Source of the DNA: CAYSEW01 sp964430245
GTDB taxonomy: Bacteria > Bacteroidota > Bacteroidia > Flavobacteriales_D > Parvicellaceae
NCBI GenBank assembly: GCA_964430245.1
Contig: CAYSEW010000005.1
Span: 1-64,000, forward strand
Length of the DNA: 64,000 nucleotides
Direction: 5' to 3'
Part shown: positions 51,749 to 60,921 of the stretch, one piece after another
How the letters are laid out: each line of letters begins with the position of its first letter
How positions within the stretch are numbered: position 1 is the first letter of the stretch
Notes under the pieces: model-generated
Told to the model about the DNA's origin: nothing
Database searches by the model: none
What the model saw: the letters and a program-made list of their open reading frames with translations, nothing else
Position numbers and translations under genes: made by a program

Positions 51749-53887
51749 TTAAATTCTAACCCCCATTATACAGACATCATCAATCTGTTCGAGATTACCT
51801 TTCCAAGATGAAAATTCATTTTTTAACAATTGATGTTGTTCTTCCATACTTTTGTCCTTAATGTCGATTAAAAAGGATTTTAATTTCTTGCTTTTATATT
51901 TCTTTCCTCTTTCTCCACCAAATTGATCGATATAACCATCTGTAAAAAGATAGACAGTGTCTCCTTTTTGAAGCTTAGCTGTTTTAGTTTCAAATGGTTG
52001 TAAATGGTCATAGATGCCAATAGATTGTTTGTTTGCAGGTATTTCTTTTATTTCATTTGAGTTTTTTCTTATGATCCATAATGGGTTATGAGCTCCTGCA
52101 TAGGAAAGTTGATCTCCCTCTATTTTACAGAGAGCTATATCCATTCCATCCTTAACATCATCTTCACTTTTTTCAAATTCTTCTGTAATTATTTCTAAAG
52201 TTTTATCTAAAATTTTTCCTGGATCTGTAATGCCATGTTCTCTAATAGATCTGTTTAGACCATTATTGCAAATAACAGACACCATTGCACCAGGAACACC
52301 ATGTCCGGTGCAATCTGCTACTGCAAAAAGAATAGCTCCATTTGTAGCTTTTGAAGTTTCTATCCAATAAAAATCTCCAGCTACAATATCTTTAGGCTGG
52401 TAATAAATAAAATAATTTTTCAAATACTTGTTGAGAGTTTTTAGTTGAGGAAGAATAGCAGATTGGATTCTTTTGGCATAATTGATTGAATCCATAATTT
52501 CATTGTTCTTGATCTCAAGTTGGTCAAAAGCATTATCAGTTTGTTCTTTTTGCTTTTTAATAATATTCTTTTGATTATTGGAAATTCGAAAACGGTTATA
52601 CATGAATAAAGTAAATAATAATGTTAAGCCTAATACTCCAAATAGAATAGTTCTCTGAAAATCTTTATTTTCTTGCTCTAAGAAATGCTTTTCATCTTCT
52701 AACCTATGCTTTTCATCCTTATTTTGTTGCTCTATACTATGCTTTTCTTGAAGTGCTTTTTGCTCATTTTTATGCTTACTTCTTTCCAACTCAATAAAGA
52801 TCTTTTTATCATTCTCCTTTTGTATTGTAATTTTATATTTATCTATATAAAGTTTTTGCATCTCATATGCTTTTTTAAAGTTCCCCGTTTTATTATAACA
52901 ATCTGAAAGTTTTAGATATATTTCTTTTAGTAAAGCTGTTGCATCGATTTCATTTGCAATATTTAATGATAGATTTAAATAAGAAAATGCTTTTTTAAAA
53001 TTAGATTTTTTAAAGTGTACTTCACCAAGTGAATAATACGTTGATGCTACCCCATTTTGGTCTTTCAATTTTTTTTGGATAATCAGGCATCTGTTAAAAT
53101 ATTTTTCGGCTTTTTCAAAATCATTAGAATAGGAATATATGCTACCTATATTGTGTAAAGACAATGTTAGATCTGTTGTCGCTTCAATATCCTCACATAT
53201 TTTTAAGGATCTTTTAAAATACTCCAATGCTATATCATAGATACTGTCATTTAAATAAATAACTCCAATATTATTCAAACTATTTGCTTCTCCATGTTTG
53301 TTATTTAATTTTATTTGAATGGCTATACTTTTATTGTAATAATCTATAGCGATTGAATCTTCATTTAACGCATGATAAATAATACCAATGTTATTGTAGG
53401 TGCTGGCAATTCCAATTTGATTGTTTATTTTTTCCTCATATTCTAAGCTGTTTTTCCAATTTTCCAAAGCATTCTTATACTCTCCTTGATCATAATAAAC
53501 CGCTCCTATGTTATTAAGGGTTGCGGCAATCCCTTTTTGATAATTTAAAGACTTTTGAATGACTAATGCTTGATTATAGAAATCAATGGCAAGATCGTAT
53601 TTACTTTGAAAATAATAAGAAATACCCTTTAAGTTCAAAGCGCTGAACATGTATTTTTCTAATCCTTTTGATTTTGCAAATTCATAATAAATATTAGTGT
53701 AATAAATAGAGCTGTCAGGATTGTTATACAAATAACCATTAATTATAAACTCTTTAATAGAATTAAGTCTATTGGTGTCGGCTTGATTTGTGTTATTCCA
53801 TACACCCCATAGAGAGTCTTGTTTGGTTTGACTTGAATAAGAATGTCCTAATGATAGGAATATAATAAACAGAAGGACTTTGTACAT
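51749..53887 (-). CDS. TPR-domain membrane protein with SpoIIE-type phosphatase
   Basis: The ATG at 53887 starts a signal peptide (MYKVLLFIIFLSLGHSYS); an upstream in-frame TTG is rejected. Residues of about 60-355 are TPR repeats of the long 40-residue type: LNNIGAVYYDQGEYKNALENW, YNNIGIIYHALNEDSIAIDY, LNNIGVIYLNDSIYDIALEYF and more. A coiled coil (HKNEQKALQEKHSIEQQNK), one membrane helix (ILFGVLGLTLLFTLFMY) and a second linker (MDSINYAKRIQSAILP) lead to the SpoIIE phosphatase with AGDFYWIE, VADCTGHGVPGAM, DGMDIAL, FTDGYIDQFGG and QIDDVCI. It is a receptor with periplasmic TPRs and a cytoplasmic phosphatase; the signal sensed is unknown. Confidence 0.93.
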   Translation of the reverse strand: MYKVLLFIIFLSLGHSYSSQTKQDSLWGVWNNTNQADTNRLNSIKEFIINGYLYNNPDSSIYYTNIYYEFAKSKGLEKYMFSALNLKGISYYFQSKYDLAIDFYNQALVIQKSLNYQKGIAATLNNIGAVYYDQGEYKNALENWKNSLEYEEKINNQIGIASTYNNIGIIYHALNEDSIAIDYYNKSIAIQIKLNNKHGEANSLNNIGVIYLNDSIYDIALEYFKRSLKICEDIEATTDLTLSLHNIGSIYSYSNDFEKAEKYFNRCLIIQKKLKDQNGVASTYYSLGEVHFKKSNFKKAFSYLNLSLNIANEIDATALLKEIYLKLSDCYNKTGNFKKAYEMQKLYIDKYKITIQKENDKKIFIELERSKHKNEQKALQEKHSIEQQNKDEKHRLEDEKHFLEQENKDFQRTILFGVLGLTLLFTLFMYNRFRISNNQKNIIKKQKEQTDNAFDQLEIKNNEIMDSINYAKRIQSAILPQLKTLNKYLKNYFIYYQPKDIVAGDFYWIETSKATNGAILFAVADCTGHGVPGAMVSVICNNGLNRSIREHGITDPGKILDKTLEIITEEFEKSEDDVKDGMDIALCKIEGDQLSYAGAHNPLWIIRKNSNEIKEIPANKQSIGIYDHLQPFETKTAKLQKGDTVYLFTDGYIDQFGGERGKKYKSKKLKSFLIDIKDKSMEEQHQLLKNEFSSWKGNLEQIDDVCIMGVRI

Positions 53888-54017
53888 AATTAAATATAGC
53901 AAAATCCTTTAATATGATAATGTAAACGGCAATTGAATTTTTATAAATTAAATAATAAACAATTTCTTAAATTGATTTTTTTTTTTATAAGTTTAAGTAA
54001 ACTATAAAATTAAATAC

Positions 54018-55949
54018 ATGCTACCCCTAAACTTAAATAAGCTGAAAGCTGTTATGCTTTCTATTCTATTATTTTTTTCTTTTAATATTTTCTCTCAGCA
54101 ATCTAGTGTCTGGGGGTCAGTGGATAATATTAAAGAGCTAAAAAGTTCCAAAAAATTTAATGATCTTGTAAATGTTCTCAATATTAATGTTGTTGAGCAA
54201 GCATTGCCAAGTTCTAAAAGAGATGACCTACTTAAAGTATATGAATTTAGTTGTAATTGTGATTTAGAGGATTTATATGTTGCAATGAATAAACTTCCTG
54301 GTGTAGAGGGGGTAGAATATGCTCCAGTTTATGAAACATTACAATTACCGAACGATTATTATATATCATTTTCAAATCCTTATAATTTAGATTTGATTAA
54401 TGCTGAGGAAGCATGGGATATCACTCATGGAGACCCTAATTTAGTAGCAGCTGTCTCAGATCAGAATTATTGGGCCGTACCAGGCAATGTACATGAAGAA
54501 TTATTAGGAAAAATCGTTCACTATGATCCTATGAATAATTCTTCACAAGGACATGGCACTGCAGTTGCTACTTTAGTTGCAGGTAATACAAATAATGGTG
54601 TTGGTATGAGTAGTATAGGTTATGATATAAAATTAGGTTTATATAGAATGAACTATAATGAAGTGTTAGATGCTTCTTACAATGGTGCAAAAGTTGTAAA
54701 TATGAGCTGGACTTCTGGATGTTTATGGAATATATATATTGAAGCTGCTATACAAGAGGTGTATGATAATGGTACATTTATGGTGGCAGCTGCTGGAAAT
54801 GGTTCTACTTGTGGTGGGCCAAATAATTTAGTATATCCAGCTGCATTTGATAAAGTTTTTTCAGTTACAAGTATTGGTCCAAATGATAATCATGAAAGGT
54901 ACATTGGAAACCCTAATTCAACACATCAACACAATATTACTGTTGATTTATGTGCTCCTGGTTATGACGTTCCTATTACTGCTGCACCAGGCTGGTATTT
55001 GTACTCAAGTGGTACATCTTTTGCTGCGCCTCAAATAGCTGGTACAGTTGGATTAATGCTTTCTGTTAATCCTTGTTTGACTAATGAAGAAATTGAATAC
55101 ATACTTAAACAAACATCAGTTAATATAGATCCTTTAAATCCAGATTATGCTGGTTTAATTGGAGCGGGTAGGTTAGATGCTGGCGCTGCTGTTGCTATGG
55201 CTGAAAATTATTTAAACAATAATGGCGGACCTTGTGGTCAGGTAAGCTGCGATCCTAACCAAAGTGCAGATGCAGGTGAATGTCAAACAGTTTATGCTGG
55301 ATATACAGCAGCTTTTGCAACTGTTAATTTAGATGGAATAACATCTGGTGGGAATGGTACTACAACAAGTGTATGGACTGATGAGAATGGTGTAGTGGTT
55401 GGAACAGGAAATTCTATTGATTTTATTGCCAATGCAAATGGCATTTCATCTGGTGACTTTGGCTCAGAAATATACACTTTAACTTATACAGATGAATTTA
55501 GTTGTACTGTTTCTGATGAAGTAGAAGTTTTAGTTTACAATGTAGATTGTTCTCCAAATCCAAAAAACAAAAAGGTTTTGGTATGTCACAATGGCAATAC
55601 ATTGTGTATTTCTGATAATGCAGTAGATGCTCATCTCAATAATCACGGAGATGATATGTTGGGTCCTTGTGGTGCTGGTTGTAATTCTGCTAAGAGCTCA
55701 GTATTAACAATTTTAAATAATAACTTAAACGTATTTCCTAATCCCAGCTATGATGTGTTTAATATTCAAGCTGCTAATGGCCAATTGATTAATAGAATAG
55801 AGATATACAATACATTAGGAGAAATGATCTATTCTAATAGTAATGAAAATCTATTTGTTGTAGATCTTTCGGAACATGTAAAAGGTGTTTATTTTGTAAA
55901 ATCTTACGTTGGTAATGAAATCAAGAGTTCTACGTTAATTCGTTTCTGA
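54018..55949 (+). CDS. S8 subtilisin-family peptidase with T9SS sorting domain
   Basis: A signal peptide (about 1-27) precedes an inhibitor-like propeptide (about 30-110), then the S8 domain. Asp148 sits in an unusual VAAVSDQNY in place of the normal VAVIDTG, His179 in GHGTAVATLVAG, Asn261 in AAAGNGS and Ser334 in SSGTSFAAPQIAG. The spacings of 31 (Asp-His) and 155 (His-Ser) match subtilisin, so the triad is intact. An Ig-like part follows, with a small Cys/His domain (about 520-555, CHNGNTLCISDNAVDAHLNN) and a type-A sorting domain (VFPNPSYDVFNI). The mature protease is expected at the surface. The stop overlaps the convergent DUF2238 gene by 15 bases. Confidence 0.92.
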   Translation: MLPLNLNKLKAVMLSILLFFSFNIFSQQSSVWGSVDNIKELKSSKKFNDLVNVLNINVVEQALPSSKRDDLLKVYEFSCNCDLEDLYVAMNKLPGVEGVEYAPVYETLQLPNDYYISFSNPYNLDLINAEEAWDITHGDPNLVAAVSDQNYWAVPGNVHEELLGKIVHYDPMNNSSQGHGTAVATLVAGNTNNGVGMSSIGYDIKLGLYRMNYNEVLDASYNGAKVVNMSWTSGCLWNIYIEAAIQEVYDNGTFMVAAAGNGSTCGGPNNLVYPAAFDKVFSVTSIGPNDNHERYIGNPNSTHQHNITVDLCAPGYDVPITAAPGWYLYSSGTSFAAPQIAGTVGLMLSVNPCLTNEEIEYILKQTSVNIDPLNPDYAGLIGAGRLDAGAAVAMAENYLNNNGGPCGQVSCDPNQSADAGECQTVYAGYTAAFATVNLDGITSGGNGTTTSVWTDENGVVVGTGNSIDFIANANGISSGDFGSEIYTLTYTDEFSCTVSDEVEVLVYNVDCSPNPKNKKVLVCHNGNTLCISDNAVDAHLNNHGDDMLGPCGAGCNSAKSSVLTILNNNLNVFPNPSYDVFNIQAANGQLINRIEIYNTLGEMIYSNSNENLFVVDLSEHVKGVYFVKSYVGNEIKSSTLIRF

Positions 55950-56570
55950 TCGATGCTTTATTTTATAATTAATCGCTAGATAAAGATAGCTGATCAAAGA
56001 TCCAAACATAGCAAGGCACATGTCTTTTTGTGCATCCCACATGTCTCCTTGTTGACCATTGTAGCTGTCTGCCAGCCCTTCGGATAGAAATATAGATAAG
56101 TTCCATTCAAATAATTCATAGATCATGCTAAATGTTTGAATACCTAAAAAGGTAAGCAAAAGAACATGCTTATAAACTAATTGTGTTTTGTGTTTAAAAT
56201 AATCTACTATAGCAGGGAATAACAATAGTCCAAAAGAGAAGTGAACCATTCTGTCGTAATGATTTCTTTCCCAACCAAAGTAGGCATTCATGTCCCATGA
56301 AAAATATTCGATACACCATTCATTATAAGGTACATAAGAATATAACCAGCAGGATCCAATGGCATGTAATACTCCAAAGGTTAATAATCCGTAAAACCCA
56401 ATTTTGCTAAATCTGTTTTTTATTACATCCCATATAAAGACAAGAATGATCAGTAAACTACCAACATTATTTAAATAAACCTCTTTGTTTTCGTAAATTG
56501 AAATGTTGATCATTATTAGGCAGAAAATAAGATAGGAAATGGTGGCTATTATTCTGTGTTTGGTGGTCAT
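55935..56570 (-). CDS. DUF2238 (YjdF-like) membrane protein
   Basis: The ATG at 56570 (MTTKHRIIATISYLIF) is preferred to an in-frame ATG 54 bases upstream, which would add a polar, unlike tail. The 211-residue protein has about six helices and the DUF2238 landmarks: GVLHAIGSCWLYSYVPYNEW, GWERNHYDRMVHFSFGLLLF, FSMIYELFEWNLSIF and GQQGDMWDAQKDMCLAMFG. The conserved Arg, Asp, His, Glu and Asp residues in these blocks suggest a catalytic site, but the function of the family is unknown. Its 3' end overlaps that of the subtilase gene by 15 bases. Confidence 0.88.
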   Translation of the reverse strand: MTTKHRIIATISYLIFCLIMINISIYENKEVYLNNVGSLLIILVFIWDVIKNRFSKIGFYGLLTFGVLHAIGSCWLYSYVPYNEWCIEYFSWDMNAYFGWERNHYDRMVHFSFGLLLFPAIVDYFKHKTQLVYKHVLLLTFLGIQTFSMIYELFEWNLSIFLSEGLADSYNGQQGDMWDAQKDMCLAMFGSLISYLYLAINYKIKHRSETN

Positions 56571-56658
56571 GATTTTTATTTTTTGTTCATATATATAATT
56601 GAACAAACTATCATGGATACACAATTAATATTATTTTAACATTTATTAAGATATCAAT

Positions 56659-57624
56659 ATGAAGCTTAGAAAATTAGGAAACTCCAACATAGAATTGTCC
56701 CCATTAGGCCTTGGATGCTGGCAATTCAGTAAAAATACGGGCTTTGCAGGCAAATTCTGGCCTACATTAAGTGAGGCGGATGTTAATGAGATCGTTAAGG
56801 TAAGCCATGAAGGCGGAATTAATTGGTTTGATACAGCAGAATTATATGGATGGGGTAAATCTGAGGAAGCACTGTCATTGGCCTTAAATAATAATAACCT
56901 AAAGGGTAATGATGCCATAGTAGCTACTAAATGGTGGCCTGCTTTTAGAACTGCAGGATCAATTAAAAAGACCATAGATGATCGATTGATGTATTTGGAT
57001 GATTACCCTATTACACTTCATCAGGTACACATGCCATTAGGATTATCCAGTGTGGAAAAGGAAATGAATGCCATGGCTGATCTGTTGGAAGCAGGTAAAA
57101 TTAAACACATTGGAGTAAGTAACTTCTCTAAAAATAAGATGTTAAGGGCATATGAAGCATTGGATAAAAGGGGGTTGAAGCTATCTTCTAATCAAATGGA
57201 ATATAGTTTACTAAATAGAAATATAGAATCCAATGGAGTAATGGATGCTGCAAAAGAGCTTGGAGTTTCTATTATTGCTTATTCACCCTTAGCTCAGGGC
57301 TTGGTAAGTGGTAAATTTCATGCAGATCCTACATTAATCAAAAGCAGGACTGGTTGGAGGAAATACCGTAAGCAATTTTCTAGAGCAGGGATGTCTAATT
57401 CTCTACCTGTTATTAATGAGTTGAAGAAGATATCCAAAAACTATCAGGTTACCCCTTCACAAGTAGCATTGAGCTGGCTCATTCATTTTCATGGCGACAC
57501 TGTCCTAGCCATACCTGGGGCAACAAAAGTTAAACATGCTATTGATAATGCTGTAGCTATGAAATTTAATCTCAATGAAGCTGAGCTAGATACTTTAGAT
57601 CTTGTCTCAAGAAAGTTCATGTAA
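56659..57624 (+). CDS. aldo/keto reductase
   Basis: A 321-residue NADPH-dependent aldo/keto reductase with the full tetrad: Asp58 and Tyr63 in NWFDTAELYGWGKSEE, Lys91 in AIVATKWWP, and His124 in ITLHQVHMPLG. NADP-site landmarks HIGVSNFSKNKML, IAYSPLAQGLVSGK and AIPGATKVKHAIDNA complete the barrel. The substrate is unknown; the TDTA-type N terminus (KLRKLGNSNIELSPLGLGCW) is that of the AKR subgroup reducing small aldehydes or sugars. It is cytosolic and single, and ends 69 bases before the sigma-factor gene. Confidence 0.95.
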   Translation: MKLRKLGNSNIELSPLGLGCWQFSKNTGFAGKFWPTLSEADVNEIVKVSHEGGINWFDTAELYGWGKSEEALSLALNNNNLKGNDAIVATKWWPAFRTAGSIKKTIDDRLMYLDDYPITLHQVHMPLGLSSVEKEMNAMADLLEAGKIKHIGVSNFSKNKMLRAYEALDKRGLKLSSNQMEYSLLNRNIESNGVMDAAKELGVSIIAYSPLAQGLVSGKFHADPTLIKSRTGWRKYRKQFSRAGMSNSLPVINELKKISKNYQVTPSQVALSWLIHFHGDTVLAIPGATKVKHAIDNAVAMKFNLNEAELDTLDLVSRKFM

Positions 57625-57693
57625 TTTTTTATTTTTTCTAATTGAATAGGTGACCTTTTTGTATTTTTCCCATTAAGGATATAAATACAAATT

Positions 57694-58233
57694 ATGGAAG
57701 ACCAACAAATCGTCAAATTAATACAGCTTGGAAAGCAAGATAAAGCATTTTTGAAGCTTTATAAAAGCTACCCTAAGGTGCATAAATTAATTGTATCTAA
57801 AGGGGGTAGTAATGAAGATGCTAAAGATGTTTTTCAGGAGGCGTTGATCATTTTTTACGAAAAAGCACGTCAAAAGGATTTTCAGCTTACAGCTGCCATT
57901 AGTACCTACTTATATAGTGTATGCAGGTTTTTATGGAAAGATCAGCTAGTTAAGAAGAAAGGAAATCCAACAGCTGAATTTTCTTCGGAGCTATCTTCTT
58001 CTGATGAGGCCGAACTACAAGAGGTCCTTAAAAAAGAAGAGCAGTTCATTAAAATGGAAACTGTACTAAATCAAATAGGAGAGAAGTGCCTTGAATTGCT
58101 ACAGTTATTTTATTACAAAGGCTTAAGGATGAAAGAAATTGCATCCAAGCTGGGATTGAAATCGGAGAAGATCGCAAAAAATCAAAAGTATAAATGCTTG
58201 GAGAGAGCTAAGCAGAAGGTCCAGTCCATCTAA
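57694..58233 (+). CDS. ECF-type RNA polymerase sigma factor
   Basis: A 179-residue sigma-70 family protein. Region 2 is about 10-85: FLKLYKSYPKVHKLIVSKGG, AKDVFQEALIIFYEKARQ, AISTYLYSVCRFLWKDQL. Region 4 is about 120-175: LQLFYYKGLRMKEIASKLGL, EKIAKNQKYKCLERAKQ, a helix-turn-helix. The linker is long and Ser/Glu-rich (EFSSELSSSDEAELQEV). ECF sigma factors direct a small regulon and are held off by a membrane anti-sigma protein; the next gene, 31 bases on, looks like that partner. Its target promoters cannot be read here. Confidence 0.92.
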   Translation: MEDQQIVKLIQLGKQDKAFLKLYKSYPKVHKLIVSKGGSNEDAKDVFQEALIIFYEKARQKDFQLTAAISTYLYSVCRFLWKDQLVKKKGNPTAEFSSELSSSDEAELQEVLKKEEQFIKMETVLNQIGEKCLELLQLFYYKGLRMKEIASKLGLKSEKIAKNQKYKCLERAKQKVQSI

Positions 58234-58264
58234 CATTATTATTTATATCCTTAAAAAATTAGTC

Positions 58265-60397
58265 ATGAGAAACGAATTAGAAAAAATAGAATTAATTGAA
58301 AAATACCTTAGAAATGAACTTTCTAAAGAAGAAAAGCTTGCTTTTGAGCAAAGAATGGAAACCGACAAAGATTTCTTTAAAGAAGTAGAGCTTCAGAAAG
58401 ATATTGTTAAAGCCATTGAGCGATTAGGTGTAAAGAATGCTATTAATAAAGCATACAGGAAATACAAGCTAGGAAAAGCAGGCTTTAATTTTGGTATTGG
58501 AAGCTTAATCATTGTAGGTATTGTATCTGCATTTATTTGGTACAATAACCTGAATACTAATAATGAAGAGATTTCTAAAGAACAAGAACTCCTACAGCTT
58601 AATGAACATGGTGAAAACATTTGGGCAGATGCAGATAGGAATTTACCATCTCAAAAGTTTGTACTTAATGGTGGTAATGATACTGTAATAGAAACCAATG
58701 GAGGAATGGTCATGTATGTTCCAGCCAATTGTTTTGTTGATGAGAAAGGTAACCCAATAAAAGGAGAGGTAGAGATTGAAGTGAAAGAAGCCTTAAATAC
58801 AGCAGAGATCATAAAAGCAGGTTTAGAAAGTAAGTCGGGAGATCGTTTATTGGAAAGTGCAGGTATGTTTTATGTAAATGCAAGAAAAAATGGTAAAACC
58901 ATTCATATAGATCCTGATAATGGTATTTATACTGAAATACCAGCAGATGATATCAAACCAGGCATGCAGCTGTTTGAAGGAGAAAGAAAGGAAGACGGCT
59001 CTATTGACTGGGTCAATCCAAAAGCGTTGGATAATTTTCTAATTCCAGTAGATATTTATTCTTTGAATTTTTATCCACCTGGCTATGAAAATACTTTAGA
59101 GGAGCTTTGTTATGACGTAAAAGATAAATCATTTACCGATAGCTTGTATTATTCATTTTCTCATCTATATTCATTAAATAATGAACCAATTCAAATTGTG
59201 GATACTGAAGTTAATTTTGAAAGTGATTCAGTAGCTTATACTTCTGAATATGATGCAATTATTGATTCTTCCAGATTGTATATCAATCCTGCAAAGATCA
59301 AATCGATTTGGTCTAAAGAATTCAATAACACTTTACTTGCTACCAGAGAATTTGAAAAAAGATTAAAAGTGATCTTTGGAACATGTAATGGACTTATACT
59401 TGATCTTTACATTAATAACCTAGATAAAAATATGTATGAGATTGATGCTATAGCTGCAACTATGTGTTTTGGAGAAAACAGAAAGTCGTTTTTAGATTTT
59501 GCTGCTCTAAAGGAGGGAAAGGTAAAAATAGATGAATCTCGATCTCGAATGCTCATGGAGCATTATCAACAAAAGCAGTTAATGGTAATTGAGGCAGCTA
59601 GATCAGCATGGAAAAAGTACAATGAAGAAAATCAGCGATTAAATGATATAGCAAATAATAAAAGAAATGAGCAATGGTCAAAAGATTTTGCTAGAGTAAC
59701 TCAAAATTTCAATGAGGAGCTTGAAATTAATCTAGATGAGGCTTATAGACAGCTCGGTAAGGAAAGGCCAAGAAGAGTTGTAATGCCACCAGCAAGATAC
59801 GGTGTTTTGGTAATTAACAATGGCTGGAAAAACGTAGATGTTTATGTGGTGGAAAGTACTGTTAATAGAACAACATTAGATTATACAGATCCCGATACAG
59901 GAAAAAAAGCAGTCATCAAATACGAAGCTTTATCAGTTTCAATATTAGATAGGAAAAAATACGATAGACTTTATATCTATATTCTCCCAGACAAGGTTAA
60001 TAGCTTTATGCGTTTAAACGAAAAGGATAGTGTTTTTACTGAAAATCTAAATGAGCTCATGGATTACTCTTTGATCTGTTTAGGTTATATTGCTGAACAG
60101 CCCTATTATTTTGAAAAAAGGAGCATAGAAGCAACAAATTACTATGATCTTCAATTAGATGTAATCTCGGATGATAAGCTGAATAAAAAACTAGGAAAAT
60201 TCGACAGCAATAAAATGGATGACCTTTTTAATGAGCTAGCATATATTCGATTTGAAATAGATGAAGAAAAAAGGATGACTAAGATTGAGAATAAGGCTAG
60301 ATTAAGAAATAAGATTAGATCTGTAATTTTTCCTTGTTTATATTATTCTAAAGAGTATGAATACTCAGAGCAAAGCATGAAAGAAGCAGAATGGTAA
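58265..60397 (+). CDS. large membrane anti-sigma-like protein
   Basis: The 710-residue protein begins with a cytosolic charged helix segment (LIEKYLRNELSKEEKLAFEQ, RMETDKDFFKEVELQKDIVK), as in Bacteroidota anti-sigma proteins. One membrane helix follows at about 78-96 (GSLIIVGIVSAFIWY), then about 600 periplasmic residues. These include a beta region (NGGMVMYVPANCFVDEKGNP, EVEIEVKEALNTAEIIKAG) like ZU5-type folds, and helical segments (MLMEHYQQKQLMVIEAARSA). No catalytic motif is visible. It follows an ECF sigma factor in the same direction at 31 bases and ends at a strong terminator. The regulatory pairing is inferred from position and the N-terminal pattern, not proven. Confidence 0.75.
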   Translation: MRNELEKIELIEKYLRNELSKEEKLAFEQRMETDKDFFKEVELQKDIVKAIERLGVKNAINKAYRKYKLGKAGFNFGIGSLIIVGIVSAFIWYNNLNTNNEEISKEQELLQLNEHGENIWADADRNLPSQKFVLNGGNDTVIETNGGMVMYVPANCFVDEKGNPIKGEVEIEVKEALNTAEIIKAGLESKSGDRLLESAGMFYVNARKNGKTIHIDPDNGIYTEIPADDIKPGMQLFEGERKEDGSIDWVNPKALDNFLIPVDIYSLNFYPPGYENTLEELCYDVKDKSFTDSLYYSFSHLYSLNNEPIQIVDTEVNFESDSVAYTSEYDAIIDSSRLYINPAKIKSIWSKEFNNTLLATREFEKRLKVIFGTCNGLILDLYINNLDKNMYEIDAIAATMCFGENRKSFLDFAALKEGKVKIDESRSRMLMEHYQQKQLMVIEAARSAWKKYNEENQRLNDIANNKRNEQWSKDFARVTQNFNEELEINLDEAYRQLGKERPRRVVMPPARYGVLVINNGWKNVDVYVVESTVNRTTLDYTDPDTGKKAVIKYEALSVSILDRKKYDRLYIYILPDKVNSFMRLNEKDSVFTENLNELMDYSLICLGYIAEQPYYFEKRSIEATNYYDLQLDVISDDKLNKKLGKFDSNKMDDLFNELAYIRFEIDEEKRMTKIENKARLRNKIRSVIFPCLYYSKEYEYSEQSMKEAEW

Positions 60398-60422
60398 AAT
60401 AATCAGTTGTCAGTTAACTTTT

Positions 60423-60446
60423 AAGCCCTGCATTTGCAGGGTTTTT
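60423..60446 (+). terminator. intrinsic terminator after the sigma/anti-sigma operon
   Basis: The stem AAGCCCTGC with GCAGGGTTT (one G-T pair) and an ATTT loop is followed by more T. It lies 26 bases after the stop of the gene at 58265-60397, and just before the stop of the convergent DUF1456 gene, where it could also serve weakly. Confidence 0.88.
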
Positions 60447-60910
60447 CATTTATTTGGATGGTATTTTAGCTGTAATCCATATAGAAAATTACGCAGGAAC
60501 TGGTCTTTGCATAATCGATATTGGCTTTGGGTAGGTTTTCTGAAAAAAGCACTAAGCTCATGCTTGCTAACTCGCATGTCTGCTAGCTGTAGGATCTCAA
60601 GAATATCTTCTGATTTTAGGTTAAGTGCTATCTTAAGTTTTCTAAAGATGATATTGTTATTTAGGCTTTTTTCTGGAATAGGTTGATCGCCTTCTCTTTT
60701 GCCACGTTTTTCTATAATGAATCCATTAAGGAAAATAGCTAAATATTTATCATATAGCTTTTCGTTTTCAGGATCATCATCTTTCTTTAACCAATTACTT
60801 AGTTGAGATCTTGTAATAGTATGGTCAGCTAGCTCAAAGATCTCCATCATTTTTGAGTCACTGAAATCAAAGGTGTAGCGAATTCTTCTTAAGACATCAT
60901 TGTTATTCAT
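60446..60910 (-). CDS. DUF1456 (YehS-like) protein
   Basis: The 154-residue protein has two copies of the ~65-residue DUF1456 unit: NNNDVLRRIRYTFDFSDSKM with ITRSQLSNWLKKDDDPE, then NNNIIFRKLKIALNLKSEDI with VSKHELSAFFRKPTQSQYR. This is the normal domain count for the family. YehS-like proteins are small cytosolic proteins of unknown role. It begins 11 bases after the stop of the upstream gene in the leftward operon, and ends against the terminator shared with the sigma operon. Confidence 0.9.
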   Translation of the reverse strand: MNNNDVLRRIRYTFDFSDSKMMEIFELADHTITRSQLSNWLKKDDDPENEKLYDKYLAIFLNGFIIEKRGKREGDQPIPEKSLNNNIIFRKLKIALNLKSEDILEILQLADMRVSKHELSAFFRKPTQSQYRLCKDQFLRNFLYGLQLKYHPNK

Positions 60911-60921
60911 TATTTAAAAGT

